The notes under the pieces: generated by a model | Told to the model about the DNA's origin: nothing | Seen by the model: the letters and a program-made list of their open reading frames with translations, nothing else | Database searches by the model: none | Assembly (NCBI GenBank): GCA_000827265.1 | Contig: KN834750.1 | Span: 124,001 to 188,000, forward strand | DNA from: Collybiopsis luxurians FD-317 M1 | Taxonomy: Eukaryota > Basidiomycota > Agaricomycetes > Agaricales > Omphalotaceae | DNA length: 64,000 bases | Reading direction: 5' to 3' | Translations under genes and position numbers: made by a program | In this document: in pieces, positions 49,368-61,330 of the stretch | How the letters are laid out: each line of letters opens with the position of its first letter | Position numbering within the stretch: position 1 is the first letter of the stretch

Positions 49368-51319
49368 TCAATCCATATCCATCTCCTCATCGAGTATATC
49401 ATCAGCGTCTATTTCCATCTCCATCTCTTCCTCCGAATCAGAAGGTTCATGAAAGTCTAATTCATCTAGGTGTGCTCTCAGCCAAGTCTCATCTTTCTCT
49501 TCAAGGTCATCTTCCTCGCTCATAGACACCCTCGACAATGGCGCACCGCCTTGCTTGCGCGCCTCAACCATTCTCTTCATTCTCAGTCCATCGATACCCG
49601 TGGTCATCAACACAGTCAGATGTGGGCAGAATACAACAGACTGAAGCGTTCCAGCCTGAGAGGGAGTCGGTTTAAGTTCCATAAGTCGATCGAAAAACTC
49701 TTCCTCGTCTCCGGCGCAATTCAAGTAAATGCACTTTAGATTGACCAGCTGTTCGAGCATTAGCTGGCGCGCGTTGTGGTTCGATGGAAGACTTTCGATT
49801 TTGAAATGCTCCAAACCCGCGAGTAATGACTTTGTTCGACCAGGGGGTGGCTTGGCGAGGAGCAAGGCAAGTTCGGTGTAATCTTGCGAGTCATAATTAA
49901 CTGTCAATTCTACGACATTTGGGAGGTGAAGGAGAGGGAGCAGTGATTCGATGTAAGCCGGATCGTGATAACAGATACTCAGATTTTTGACGGAGGGAAT
50001 ATCAATCGGAGTGGTCCCCCATTCATCTCTTTTCCCCGAAGGCCCCGAAAGAGCAAGCGAAAGGGTCTGCAGGTCAGGAGAACCAGCAAAAATGGCTGAG
50101 AATGTCTCGAACGACGGACGAACATCTTCAGCGTGATATGCAAGTTCGAGTTCAGAAAGATTATTCAGTAATGATAATGAGGCGTCCCAATCAATATGAA
50201 CCCCCCAGAATGCGACAGTCCGTAGTTTGGGTGCATTTCCACCGAAAAGTATGAATCGAGTATTAAGCTCTGGAGGCGAAAATGTTTCGAATTCTTCACA
50301 GTCTTCGTTATGGTACATCTCGAGAACTTCCAGCAGAGGAGCCGCAGCGCATCTGGAAAAACGCTCCAGTATGAGATGAAGGGAGTCGTAAAAAGAAGCA
50401 TTGACGCAGAAGAGTCTCCACCGGTCGACGACGGGAACAATGATATCCATGATTTCGGAGACCTGGGCCTTGGTAAGGTAAGGTGGTTGATTTTCGAAAG
50501 TTGAGTCATCTTCAGCGTGTCCATCCGGAGACGATTCGTGATTTGTATTTGAACCTGAAGTTCCATCCGTCGAAGAAATATCGACCACGTCTTCATCATC
50601 TTCATCATCTTCATCCATCACATCGACTTGACTAGTACAGTCGATTTCGATTTCGATTGGATGGCCCTTGCTTCGTTCAAGCCAAATTTTTGCCATTTCT
50701 AAAGATGTTCCCAATTGAAAACGTAGCGAAGTCCATAACAATGGGCTTTCTGTAAACCAAGTCTATAAGCTTCGGACTCAAGGAATTTAGATAATGCTCA
50801 CCGATAGCGACTTCGCGCCAATGTCTACAGACATGAGAAGCCAAAATCTGGAAAGGTAGTCTACGCTCATCTTCTTCGTCCGATTCCTCGTCAGCCTGTT
50901 CTTTACCAAGTTGTTTTTCCTTCCCAGACCCAGAACCTTTCCTACGAGGTGAAGGATCGAATTCTTCATCGTCAGATTCCCAGTCGAGTAAATCCAACTC
51001 GTCCTCATATTCATCCTCCTCGAGATCGTCCTCTGTGGGACCATCCTCTTCCATGGTCATCCCCACATAGAAGATGTGAGCGAGTAATTCGTTCGGTAGA
51101 TCGTTAATCGGGCAACCATTTGTTGGAGGAACGAAGGGATTATTTTTGAGCATTTCCTACGAATGGCTCAATTTCTGGGTAGATGATATTTTACAGCCTA
51201 CTTACCTTAGTGACTCTGTTGAGAGCTTCGGTAGGAGTCATACCCCTGTTTTTGGCGAGGAGAGCGGCTACGCCAGACTTGATGTCTGCCTGCAGCTCTT
51301 TCTCGTGAATCGACGACAT
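49368..51319 (-). CDS. F-box protein with acidic insertion and leucine-rich repeats
   Basis: Exon 1 starts MSSIHEKELQADIKSGVAAL and joins, after a 50-base intron, to EMLKNNPFVPPTNGCPINDL. The F-box is PINDLPNELLAHIFYVG plus VCRHWREVAIESPLLWTSLR; the two halves are separated by about 75 residues of Asp/Glu- and Lys-rich sequence (MEEDGPTEDDLEEDEYED onwards). After the F-box come WLERSKGHPIEIEID, another acidic stretch, and irregular leucine-rich repeats (LSELELAYHAEDV, LQTLSLALSG, VKNLSICYHDP, VVELTVNYDSQDY). The tail is strongly acidic, ending DEEMDMD. By homology it would be a substrate-recruiting subunit of an SCF ubiquitin ligase. A donor near 50808 joins VAI to ESPLLW. Confidence 0.82.
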
Positions 51320-51485
51320 AATGAACGCGGTTCAGTTGCAAAAAATTTTGATCTCACGGTTCAGTTAGATTTCCGGCCCGGCTTCTCCGCCACTGAAATC
51401 ATGAAATTCTACAAAGTTGTGCAGTTTGTATGCGCTGTTCGTGTTTGAATGACTGTATAGGTAATATACATCCTGAAATAATCGA

Positions 51486-52954
51486 TTATAACTTTGCTTT
51501 CGGCGTCACCATACTATTCATTTGGCCAATAATTTCCTCCGCCTCCCGTTCCATCCTCTCCAACAGAACCTTACATGTAGGAATATCATTGATCAACCCA
51601 ATCGTAATCCCAGCACTCCATATTCCATAGTCCGAGTCACCATTCTCGTAGACTAGCCTTCCCCGCTGACCAGAAACAAGGTGTTGTATATCTTCGAACT
51701 TTGCACCTCCAGGTCGTCTTTCGATCTCAACTACTTCCATGGCTACTTTATTCTTGAAAACACGAGCTGTGTTGCGCATGGTACGAAAAATGTGTATAGT
51801 ATCCCGTTCAGTAGATTGGACAATTTTTTGTTTGATATTGTCGTGGATTGAACTTTGCAAAAGTGAATATACAACTATCGACCCAAGAGATGATAGGACG
51901 CGAACCTTTCGACTGTACACATGAATCGTGTCCCCATGTTGACACCCTAGAGAAAGTTCAGCTGTGCGGTCTGGAGAGATGAGTAATACGGTTCCACATA
52001 CAGCAGCACCTGCGGCCAATGCGCTAGCAAGACCACGACCATTCGCGATGCCTCCGGACGCGATGTAGGGTGTACTGAGATCGTCCGCTGCACGAGCGAG
52101 CTATAGGCACGTGTCAGACGCGCCTTCGGGGGAATGTGATTTGATAATAACCAGAACTAGACCTCCGATGTCGTCCTCGCCTGGATGACCGGCGCCTGGC
52201 GGGTGCAGTGACATCAGTTTCGGGAGCATAATGGCAAGGTTCAGGACTTACATTCAAATCCGTCAATACTGATAATGTCCACTCCCATCTTCTCTGCACT
52301 CTAAGGTATCGAGAAGGTGTTAGAGAAACTAGCGGACTAGATCAAGCGTATACCTTGGCGTGCCGGATTGTTGTACACTTGTGGATGACAACACATCCTT
52401 TCGATTTGAAGAACTTGATCAAAGGACCAGCTGTGAGGAAGAAGTAAGTGAAAGCCGAGTAGGGTCGGAACTGTGACTTACGGTTGTTGCCTGCAGTTTC
52501 AAAGATATTGACGCCTTCTTCAACGGCAGCGCGCGCATAACCTTCATAGTCCGGTGGATTAATCGTGGGCAACAAAGTGATATTAACTCCGAAGGGCTTG
52601 TCCGTGAGTGCTTTAGTATCTTTAATAGCCTGGCGTAGAGCAGCTGGACTAGGTTGAGTGAGAGCAGTAATAACGCCTTCATGATCCGTGAGCTAAAGAT
52701 AATACAACCGAAGATTGAATGCCTACCGAGGCCACCAGCATTGGACACAGCTGCCACCAGTTTTGGCAGGCCCACCCTGAATGAGACGGAATTCATCTTG
52801 GTGTATGCCCATTTTGCTTAAGACTGACCATTGCATCCCTCCCTGTACTACTGGACTAAAAGGGGGTCGTTAGTTGACGATCTCGGAAGTGAAGGAGGAT
52901 AAAAGATTACATGCGGATTCCGAGCAGTTTTGTCAGAGAAGTTTGAAGAGGCAT
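51486..52954 (-). CDS. nitronate monooxygenase (2-nitropropane dioxygenase family)
   Basis: FMN-dependent enzyme that oxidises alkyl nitronates. Starts MPLQTSLTKLLGIR, joins to IPVVQGGMQW, then [110 protein letters not shown] and TPYIASGGIANGRGLASAL. The motifs fit the family: the GGM opening, the HxGE-like FECAGHPGE, and the ASGG phosphate-binding loop. It ends MNSMVTPKAKL. Five or six short introns. Divergent from the sterol glucosyltransferase gene across 377 bases. Likely detoxifies nitronates such as propionate 3-nitronate; this is family inference. Confidence 0.9.
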
Positions 52955-53331
52955 AGTGAAGGAAATAGTAACTGGTAAAGGAGCAAAGGAGAGATTGAGC
53001 TAGTATCCGGTGAATTGGGCATGATGAAGGCCGGTTTGCATGTGATTGAGAAAAAGTTGTGCTCAAGACTGCTTTGACCTGACCATGACTTTCAGACTAA
53101 ATTATGCTGAATATTAGCTGTACAGGTTAACGATAATTCAGCAGCACAACGGCAGACATTTAGCCGATGACTAGGCGGAACAATTGTAACAGCTTACGCC
53201 AACAGCCCCGGGTCGGGTAACGGACAAAGGGTATCACGTAGATTTGATGACCAGAGACCTCCTCTGCCTCATCTGTACCATGGCGATACGCGTCACAGTT
53301 GAAAATCATCCTTTCTTCATGTTCGCCCATC
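52955..53331. other. divergent spacer NMO/ATG26
   Basis: About 377 bases between two divergent starts, presumably holding both promoters. No gene seen. Confidence 0.6.
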
Positions 53332-56300
53332 ATGTTCGATTCTCCCTCGGAAACAGATAGCGATTTTGACGAGTTTGTCCCTCACTTCATCACCCACATC
53401 CATCGCAATGCCAACGAATTTGACAAAATTCTCCGCGATTCCCCCTGTTCAAAGGACGGCTTCGACCAACTAGTCGCAAAGGATCTCAGTTCCAAGGAGC
53501 TGGCAGCAGTGGGACGATCTGCTCGCTTGGATGTTGCCGATGCCTCCTGGACTGACGGAGATTTTACAGCCGAACCAGAGTCTTACAACGAGCAATGTTC
53601 CATTCCCTCCGACCCAGAGTTTCATCGTGTCGCAACGTTGGACACTGATAAATGGAAACTCGAACCGGATGAAATTGTTCACATACTAGTCGGGGAATTT
53701 GGGGCTCTCGGGGAAGATGAAAAACTCATTTTTGAAGCTGACGCTTTCATCTTCAACGACGTTCTTATTGCAGTCAGTCTAAGTTGTCTCCTTTTTATCT
53801 GACGCTAAAGAGACCACACAGGGAGTTTTACACTTGACTACACATCGTCTCACCTTCCATGCCTCTTTACTCTCAGCTCGGCCAGATTTACCCCCATCTC
53901 AGCAAATAATCAAAGCAGGTCCAGTTACAATTCATATACCTCGCTCCCATCGAAAACGTCGTTTATGGCTGGAATTAACGCACGATATGATGTGTAAATG
54001 CTCAGATGTTGCCCCTATGTTTGAACGTCGAGGACTGACTTTGTTCTAAAGGCACTTATGCTTCAAGCAGCCCCGACGATCATATTCGGCCTATCCGATC
54101 CATTCTCCGTATGTTTTTCCCAGTTTCTATATCGATACATCGAATCTCAAGTCCCAGCAGTGTCTACTATTCAAGGTATCACTCAGAACCCAAGTGACAT
54201 TCGAATCATCCGGATTGCGTGTGGAGAGGATCTAGACGTTTCAGGGTTTGCCGAATTCGATACGGAAGAGTCTGCTCAGGATTGGAAGAGAGAGGTTACA
54301 GCGGCTATATTTCTACAACGCCATCGTAGGAGAGAAGCGATGGGTAGCGATTTCTCCGACACAAGTTCTGGTATCCGGCTTAGCTATCCGCTGCATAAGA
54401 TTTCCAAAATCAAATGGGTCAATTCTTTGAAGAAGAATGTAGCGGCTATACATATGGATGGGCTTGAACAGGACGAAGGGCAGCTTTTCCTTGGACCGGT
54501 CATGGACGTTCCGGCATGGTCAACGCTGCAAAGCTACGTAGATGAGGCCAAATTGCGCGTGGCTGCCATGTCGATAAGGCCCGAAGCACCAGTCGTCATT
54601 GATCTAGGACCTCTGTCGTTTGCGCAGAATTACCAGAGCCTGGCACCTACTTCAACAGACGACAAGGATCATCTATTGTGGAACGCGCTAGGTCTAGGGG
54701 CAGAGTCGGAATTATGGAGTGAGTTCCGCTGCCTACAGTCCACAATATTAACTGCTCACCAATTTCTCTCGTAGACACTCGAGCCCGTATATTCCGCACA
54801 ATCACTTGTCTCGGGTATTTTGTCATTACTCCTCACTATGTGGGCTTTTGGGGCAAGTATTTGGTAAAGCAGGATGTAAAATATCGCATTCCGATGCATT
54901 CCATCAACTCGGCCTCCCCAATCACAGGAAGAATCCTGAAAATCCATGGTTTAGCTATTCAAATTGAAGGCTCTCCTGATCTCAGATTCCAGTTCAAGTC
55001 TCAGGACATCCGGGATGAAGTGATACGACGTATAAATTGCGCTCGCGCGGCCTTGGAATCATCAGTCGCCATGCCTCTACCACCACCATCGGCCACATCA
55101 TCGGCTACTTTATCCACTTCCCTGGATTCCTGGCCAAATACTCCGCTGAGTTCCCCTTCTTCCTTGCCTAACGGCACCAGTGCCGTTGACATCATCGCAC
55201 CTCCCGAACGTGTCGCCGCAGTCGTAGCTTCTGCAAGCATGCAGTATCCCATTTCCACTATCCTTTCATTGCCAAAACTCATTAACCTTGAGTCCAACTT
55301 CCTCCCTAATCGTCCGTCTCTCCATTTCGTCTGTTTGACCATCGGTTCAAGAGGAGATGTGCAGCCTTATATTGCGCTGGGACTCGGGTTGAAGAAAGAG
55401 CATCACAGAGTGACAATTGTTACGCACGAGGAATATCGGGAGTGGATTGAAGGGTTCGGCCTCGAGTTCAAACAGGCTGGAGGAGATCCGGGAGCCTTAA
55501 TGAAGCTCAGTGTGGAGCACAAAGTCCTGATATTCCTTTTGCCGTCGAGTAAACGCTTTCTGACGTGTTGATTTTAGATGTTCTCTCCTGACTTTTTCAA
55601 AGAGAGTCTCTCGCATGTACGCCATTTTCCTGCGACCGGGTTTCCTTTTGACTCATTTTAGAACGATTGCTAGTTCAGAGGATGGCTAGACCAACGTGAG
55701 CATCGTCGAGCCCTTTCGTTCTAAGGTTTTGACTAATGTCGTCTCAGTTCTCGTAGATGCCTGGGAATCATGCCAAGGTGCTGATGTACTGATCGAGAGT
55801 CCGTCGGCGATGGCTGGAGTACATATAGCGGAGGCATTACGTGAGTTACACGTTACTATTTCGACTTTTTTGTTCGAAACGTCCCCTGTAGACATACCAT
55901 TTTTTCGCGCTTTTACAATGCCCTGGACGAAGTAAGCAAGTTGTCTTTGAACGATGAGAACGGCATCCTGAACTCTGACCAGGACTTCCGAATTCCCTCA
56001 CGCGTTCTTATCACCTCCGGTCGATGCTCCGACATTCAACAGCGCATCGTAAGTTGAATATCTTCCTTCTTATGACATGAACTCATCGTAGTTTTACTAT
56101 AGTTATGTCCTTTTCAAGTGCGTACCTTTTCATTTTGAAACTATAAACGCTGAACGTTACCCTCCTCAAGTAATGTGATGTGGGTTGCTACCTCGGGACA
56201 AATCAACCGCTGGAGAAAAAATACTTTGAAAATTGGGAACACCGATATGGGACACTTGGTTCAATCCAAGATTGTCTTCATCTACAATTTTTCTCAGGTG

Positions 56301-57247
56301 GGTATTGGGCGCTTTCCTTTTGTTTCATGTCACCGATGGCCCGAAAATATAGGCTGTAGTCCCCAAGCCTCTGGATTGGGGCGATTCAATTACCATTTCT
56401 GGGTAGTATGTGTGTCGCACTGTTTGAGTTGAGCTAGACGATGACCTGTCTCCGTAGCTGGTTCCTCGACAACCCCGATCTAAATTGGGAGCCCCCACCA
56501 GCCCTCCTAGCTTGGATGGAGAAGGCTCGTGAGGATGGTAAACCCATCGTATACATTGGTTTTGGAAGTATCACTGTACCAAATACCAAACGCGTCACGG
56601 CTCGGATCGTAGAGGCTGTTCTGAAAAGTCGGTCCTAGTTTCGTTTGCGGTCTCCAGTCGTTTATCGATCATAATTCAGGTGACGTTCGAGCTATTATCT
56701 CGAAAGGATGGTCCGCCAGACTGAGTAAACCCGACGACAAAGATCCTGAGCCGGTCATGCCGCCCCAGTGTTACCAGCTGGACTCGGTGCCTCATGATTG
56801 GTTGTTTCCACAGGTCGACGCCGCCCTACACCATGGGGGAGCTGGAACAACAGGAGCGAGCTTACGAGCCGGTATCCCCACACTTATCAAACCCTGGTTT
56901 GGGGATCAATTTTTTTGGGCATCCAGGGTGCAGAAACTAGGAGTAGGTTATTTTCGGTATGTGTGCTATGTGGATCTTGCTGATGGAAATTTTCAGGCTG
57001 GTCTGAAGGTTTCGAGTTTACGTGTAAATGAACTAGCCGATGCATTGACCAAGGCCACCACAAATAGGTGTGTTGTTATCGACTCGAAAAGATCTTGAGC
57101 GCTGATCTTTGGTATCACAGAATCATGAAAGAGAAAGCCGCTCTAGTCGGCGAAAGGATACGTGCGGAAGATGGCGTTCGAAATGCCATTCGTACGATAT
57201 ACACGTACATCCCTCGCGCATCCAGAGACAGGACTCTTCTTGCGTAG
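53332..57247 (+). CDS. ATG26: UDP-glucose:sterol 3-beta-glucosyltransferase
   Basis: Adds glucose from UDP-glucose to ergosterol-type sterols at membranes; in some yeasts needed for pexophagy. Starts [20 protein letters not shown]. Domains in order: GRAM ([18 protein letters not shown]), a PH/GRAM region ([40 protein letters not shown]), then the GT1 fold starting [20 protein letters not shown], with [65 protein letters not shown] and the sugar-nucleotide box [39 protein letters not shown]. Ends [13 protein letters not shown]. Many short introns. Its last 320 bases are duplicated downstream as a pseudogene fragment (61029-61330). The [17 protein letters not shown] and HHGGAGTT motifs make the call firm. 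Confidence 0.92.
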
Positions 57248-58932
57248 AAGACGGAAATCAATACACCACCCATAATTCACCATTACCATACAGCGAGATA
57301 GCATCTAATAATATCCATCTGTGTAAACCTGCAATGTGTACAGTAGCATCGTGTATTCTCTTCACTAAAGCGGCGTCTAATTGATGTTCTTTCTAAAATT
57401 TCATTATTAAACACGCTCACTTCGAAGTAGATCTTGAATTTCAAGTTGGAGCTGTAGGTCGACAGGATAGCCTGCGGCAACAAGGGAGCTTAGGGTCCTA
57501 GAAGACTTGAAAGTTATAGCGTGAAGGATGAATTCCCGGGGCCGGTACTACTCCTGAAATGGATATTGCAGGAAATTACTCGGTATCTGCAGGGAAGGAT
57601 GAATAAGTGAGTGCAGAGAAAGAAGGAAGTAGCGTGAGGCTACAGCGTTTCAGGGCTGTAGAGATGTCTATAGATCGCTGGTTGAAAAGATAGCGCAGTA
57701 CAGTTGGAGGATCCGTAACGCTGCATTCTCATATTCGGAACCACCACACCTACTGCGCATGTACACATCTGTCAAGCGCTGAGTCTGTTAGATAACTGAA
57801 TTCAAAGTCTTTGCATTATTGTCAACTTCGTCTGCACTGGCGTCGCACGTTTGAGCCTCATGCCAGTCTATTCTCTAAACGGTACCGGTATAGATGATAC
57901 TTGTGGATAAGAAATTCAGGGAGAAAAGGAACTCATGCCTTTGTTTGTCTGCGATTTCAAGTTGATCTCGAGGTGAGTACCTTATGTCGAGTGACAAATT
58001 AAGTTTCCAAGTTAGTACCGAGATCGCGTAAAGACTAGGTTTCTAGGCTCTCTAGGTTAGCCATATTACCCAAGATCCAAAAAGCTCATGTCGGAAGATA
58101 GGCTCGCAGGAAAGTTGTTCCACCACCCATACCGCCATGAATCTCATAAGTCTTGAAGAAAGCCAAACCGCTTTCATCGTCAGTTTACGATTTTCGGCGT
58201 TATTCGTAAGGAATCCCAAGTCGAAGACTTTGTTGGGCGGAAGCAATGAAAAAACGACGGTGTCAGATACCCCGCACTTCCCCGCATCGATACACTAATC
58301 CCACCGAGATTCAGGACGTTGGACACTGGACATTGGACGCGTGAGTAGAGCAGTGCCTAGCTCGTCGATCTTTCCCGCTAGGAGCCGCTGCAAGATCTGT
58401 AGACATTGGAACTCTGCTGGTGGGAAAATCGATGAGCTAGACAATGACATTGGATACTCTTCGCGTCTCGGAAATTTTACCAGGCAAGAGGTTTGTGTTG
58501 ACACTGGGCATGCAAGATGCACGTTGAGGTGAAAAATGAATCGGAAAGGTGGAGAAGCTGTAAAGGAGATATACATAGAGAGAAAGAAGGAGCTAGGCGC
58601 GTTTGATCGATGATCGGTGGACTTTATTTTCTAGCGCCCAGCGCCTCTTCCTCCATGTACCCTCTAAACAGGTGAGCTCGCCGTGTAATATCTATCCATC
58701 CATCTATCTGATTTCATACACGCAGCACAGAGTCAACAAAGGGTCTGTATCTTACTATCGTTCTCAAAGGCCAGGTGTTCAAGCCATGCTACGTAGATAA
58801 AAGGAGGTCTTCTCGAGCTCTTGTCCCCCAACCTTACGGTTACTCTTCTCACTACATTCACGATCTAGTATACTCTGTTAGTCTTTCTCTCAATTTTACG
58901 CCCCAGTGCTGTCTCATCATCTGCCTAGAAAC
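57248..58932. other. 1.7 kb spacer, copy A
   Basis: Between ATG26 and CVNH-A. No gene recognised. Several parts align by eye with the spacer of copy B, such as AACACGCTCACT, GTCTGCGAT and GAAAGTTGTTCCA. The last 150 bases are the lectin promoter and 5' UTR. Confidence 0.6.
58797..58804 (+). promoter_or_regulatory. TATA-like box of CVNH-A
   Basis: ATAAAAGG, 129 bases upstream of the ATG at 58933. The same element sits at the same distance in copy B. Confidence 0.55.
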
Positions 58933-60513
58933 ATGCCTTTCGACCGTACCTACCAGAATCCTCATCTCGTCAACAGCTATCTGACCGTTAAATATGCGAA
59001 CAGGAATTTAGCGCTGGACCTCGATACATGCTTGAGCATCGCCAATGGCAGACTTATTTGGGGAGGCCGTGGCGGTTTTTCGGCCCTCCGGAATCCGTCC
59101 CTCAGTGGATCGGATTTCAGTGGAGAAGTCGAATATCGAGGGAAATGGGTACCGGTCCAGCTTGACCTCAGTACAAACATTCAAGTCAAAGACAATAGAC
59201 TCCAATATATAGCTACCCCCACCAGAGTTTCTACTCCTGTGAATCGACCTCCCCCGGCCGCCCCTGCTCCTGCTCCTGCTCCTGTGTAAGTCTTCCTCAT
59301 CTATGATTGAAACAATGCTCAGTTCAGTGCCTTCGGCAATAGTGATACCGCCGACCCCCCACCCCCATCATACGAAGCAAGTAGCTTCTCTCAGCAGATC
59401 TCTCAAGAGCTCCAAACGTATAAAGCAAATAACCAACAGTGAGCGGTTTGCATTGACAGAGCAGTATTTTGAAGTGTTTAAACATGTCCCTGTAGGATGT
59501 CTTGCGCAGACCGATCTTCTTTCTATTTCAAGTTCAGCGTTGGAAGTTCGTTGCGCCTGGAGGGATCTGTGCTTCACGCTTCATGCCGGAACGTGGAAGG
59601 AAGCGGCTCCAGGCCTAGTAAATTGGATCTGAATGAACACATCGGCATTGTCGATGGCAGGCTCGTTTGGGGACGCTTGGGATTTTTTTCAGTGTGCAGA
59701 AACGTCAGGCTTCAAGAATTCGTTCTTTACGCCGAATGCGAAAGTGAATCGAATGTGGTGGTCCAATCAACTTTAGACCTCACTCGATATCTCTACGTGT
59801 ATAATGGCGTTCTATGCGTCAAGGTGGACGCAGCTGTGACGGACCTGTCCATGTTCTTTACTGCGACACCGTGGTTGAAGTATAAAGGTAGGCTAGTTGT
59901 TGCTCGATTTCCTTGATGAGTCTCATCATTTAATACAGTCGTTACCATGCCTAATTCGGCCGGAATCATTGGAGCGGTCGGAGAGGGAGCTGCTATCAAG
60001 ACTGCTTTCGGCGCTCTTGCTCAATCGACTGCCACGCATGTCGTCTCCGAGATGTCGCAGGAATACTCCATTTCGGCAGCAGAGTATCTCAAGGATGTAT
60101 TGAACACCCAGGTTGAGACACAACTAACCGAGGTAGTCGCTAATGCCATAGGGGCGAAGGTTAAAGAAGAATTAAATGCCAAGATCCAAGCAGCCTTTGA
60201 TGTGGCCCTTGAGGCTGTCAAGACGGCTTGCAGCGAGATGATAGAGGCAGCAGCAAAGGACGTTGCTGTGAAATATACCGAGTCAGTCGTGGGTCCAATG
60301 CGAGAACAAATCATTACAGCGTGCGACAAGCAAATGCAGGAGACCATGTCAGAGGTCAGCGCTTGTTCCATTGCACACTTCCGGGAACGAGCAGAGATTA
60401 TGCTAGAGCGCGAGCTTGTCGCCGCAAGTATCCGCCGTGCGCAAAACCAAGCCCGCGTCATGGAGATGTTTTCGGCTTCTATGGAGGAGGGTGCCCTCAG
60501 ACTCGGCTTTTAA
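58933..60513 (+). CDS. tandem CVNH-domain lectin with PPxY linker and helical tail, copy A
   Basis: Four exons, 58933-59285, 59343-59438, 59496-59887 and 59939-60513, give 471 residues in phase. There is no signal peptide (MPFDRTYQNPHLVNSYLTVK), so the protein is probably cytoplasmic. Residues 1-98 form a CVNH-like domain (CLSIANGRLIWGGRGGFSAL, EVEYRGKWVPVQLDLSTN). A Pro/Ala linker with PPSY at residues 125-128 follows. Residues about 152-275 are a fuller two-repeat CVNH domain (LDLNEHIGIVDGRLVWGRLG, VRLQEFVLYAECES, LDLTRYLYVYNG). The tail (281-471) is Ala/Glu/Lys-rich and helical, opening GAVGEGAAIKTAFGALAQS. CVNH domains bind oligomannose glycans; fungal cytoplasmic lectins are often defensive. 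The tail resembles nothing I recognise. The function is inference. Confidence 0.8.
59362..59373 (+). other. PPxY motif (PPSY) in CVNH-A linker
   Basis: Codes for Pro-Pro-Ser-Tyr, preceded by two more prolines. PPxY peptides bind WW domains, for example of Rsp5/NEDD4 ubiquitin ligases. The motif is kept in copy B although the rest of the linker differs. Confidence 0.6.
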
Positions 60514-61028
60514 TTGAAAACGTGATGAAATTTTGTCAATTTAATTTAGCTGTCTATCGATTCTCCAGTTTCCACGTCCTTTTTGTTTCCACAGCGTCGT
60601 ATATTAGGTGGTCTCGTATTAGAATTAATCTCGCAATTTGCAGCATTTATAGCACAGTTTCCAAAATTGAGCTGACGAGAATATCACGGGAGCTCACGGT
60701 AGGAAATTTCGCAAATGGAATATTCAAAATATTCAAAAGTCAAACGAAGAAGGAGAGTCAAACAACAATTGATTGAATTTCTGAGTTGTTGGACTTTTAG
60801 TTGGTATCGCGCCTATTTTCAAAAATAGAGTAACGGCAAAGGACCCTGAACCGCTAACAATATTCAAAATACCAAATTGGCCAGTATAATATACATCCTA
60901 CTTATCCTATCCTATCCAAAAAGGCTAACGACCCACCGTGAACTCCCCTGATAATCAGATATCTTCAAAGATAAAAAAAATTAATGATCCACTATGATCG
61001 AGTTTCTTCAGGATGGTCAACTTACGCC
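60514..61028. other. spacer between duplication copies
   Basis: AT-rich, about 500 bases between the end of CVNH-A and the ATG26 remnant. No gene recognised. It contains the 3' end of CVNH-A transcription and the left junction of copy B. Confidence 0.5.
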
Positions 61029-61330
61029 GCAGAAACTAGGAGTAGGTTTTTTGCGGCATGTATGCTGTGTTGAACTTACTTACGGACAACCTGCAGGTTG
61101 GTCTGAGACTTTCAACTTTGCGCGTAAATGAATTAGCCGATGCATTGACCAAGGCTAATAGGTGTGTTAGGTCTGGAGCGCTGATCTTTGGTATCGCCGA
61201 GTCATGAAAGAGAACGCCGCTTTGGTCGGCGAAAGAATGGAATACTATTCGTCGATATCCAACTACATCCCTCGGGCTCCCTGAGACAGTACTCTTCTTG
61301 CGCAGAGGATGGAAATCGATACACCATGCA
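61029..61330 (+). pseudogene. ATG26 3' end remnant
   Basis: Decayed copy of the last exons of ATG26 (56930-57280). Shared landmarks: the intron donor region, CGTAAATGAATTAGCCGATG, GCATTGACCAAGGCTA, GCGCTGATCTTTGGTATC and the stop-region CTCTTCTTGCG. It lacks the upstream GT domain and carries many substitutions plus a small deletion around 61235. No expressible product is expected. Confidence 0.8.

Larger units (their letters stand above)
56929..60513 (+). repeat. direct segmental duplication, copy A
   Basis: First copy of a direct duplication: the last exons of ATG26, the spacer and the whole CVNH-A gene. Matching pieces in copy B include GCAGAAACTAGGAGTAGG (starts 56930 and 61029), the gene-end sequence GCGCTGATCTTTGGTATC, the ATAAAAGG boxes and the full CVNH gene. 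The offset is about 4.1 kb at the ATG26 end and about 3.9 kb at the lectin, so spacers have lost or gained sequence. Confidence 0.85.

Noticed and set aside
59261..59286. CTCCTG trinucleotide run
   Set aside because: It is the Ala-Pro repeat inside the lectin linker, not a separate repeat element.
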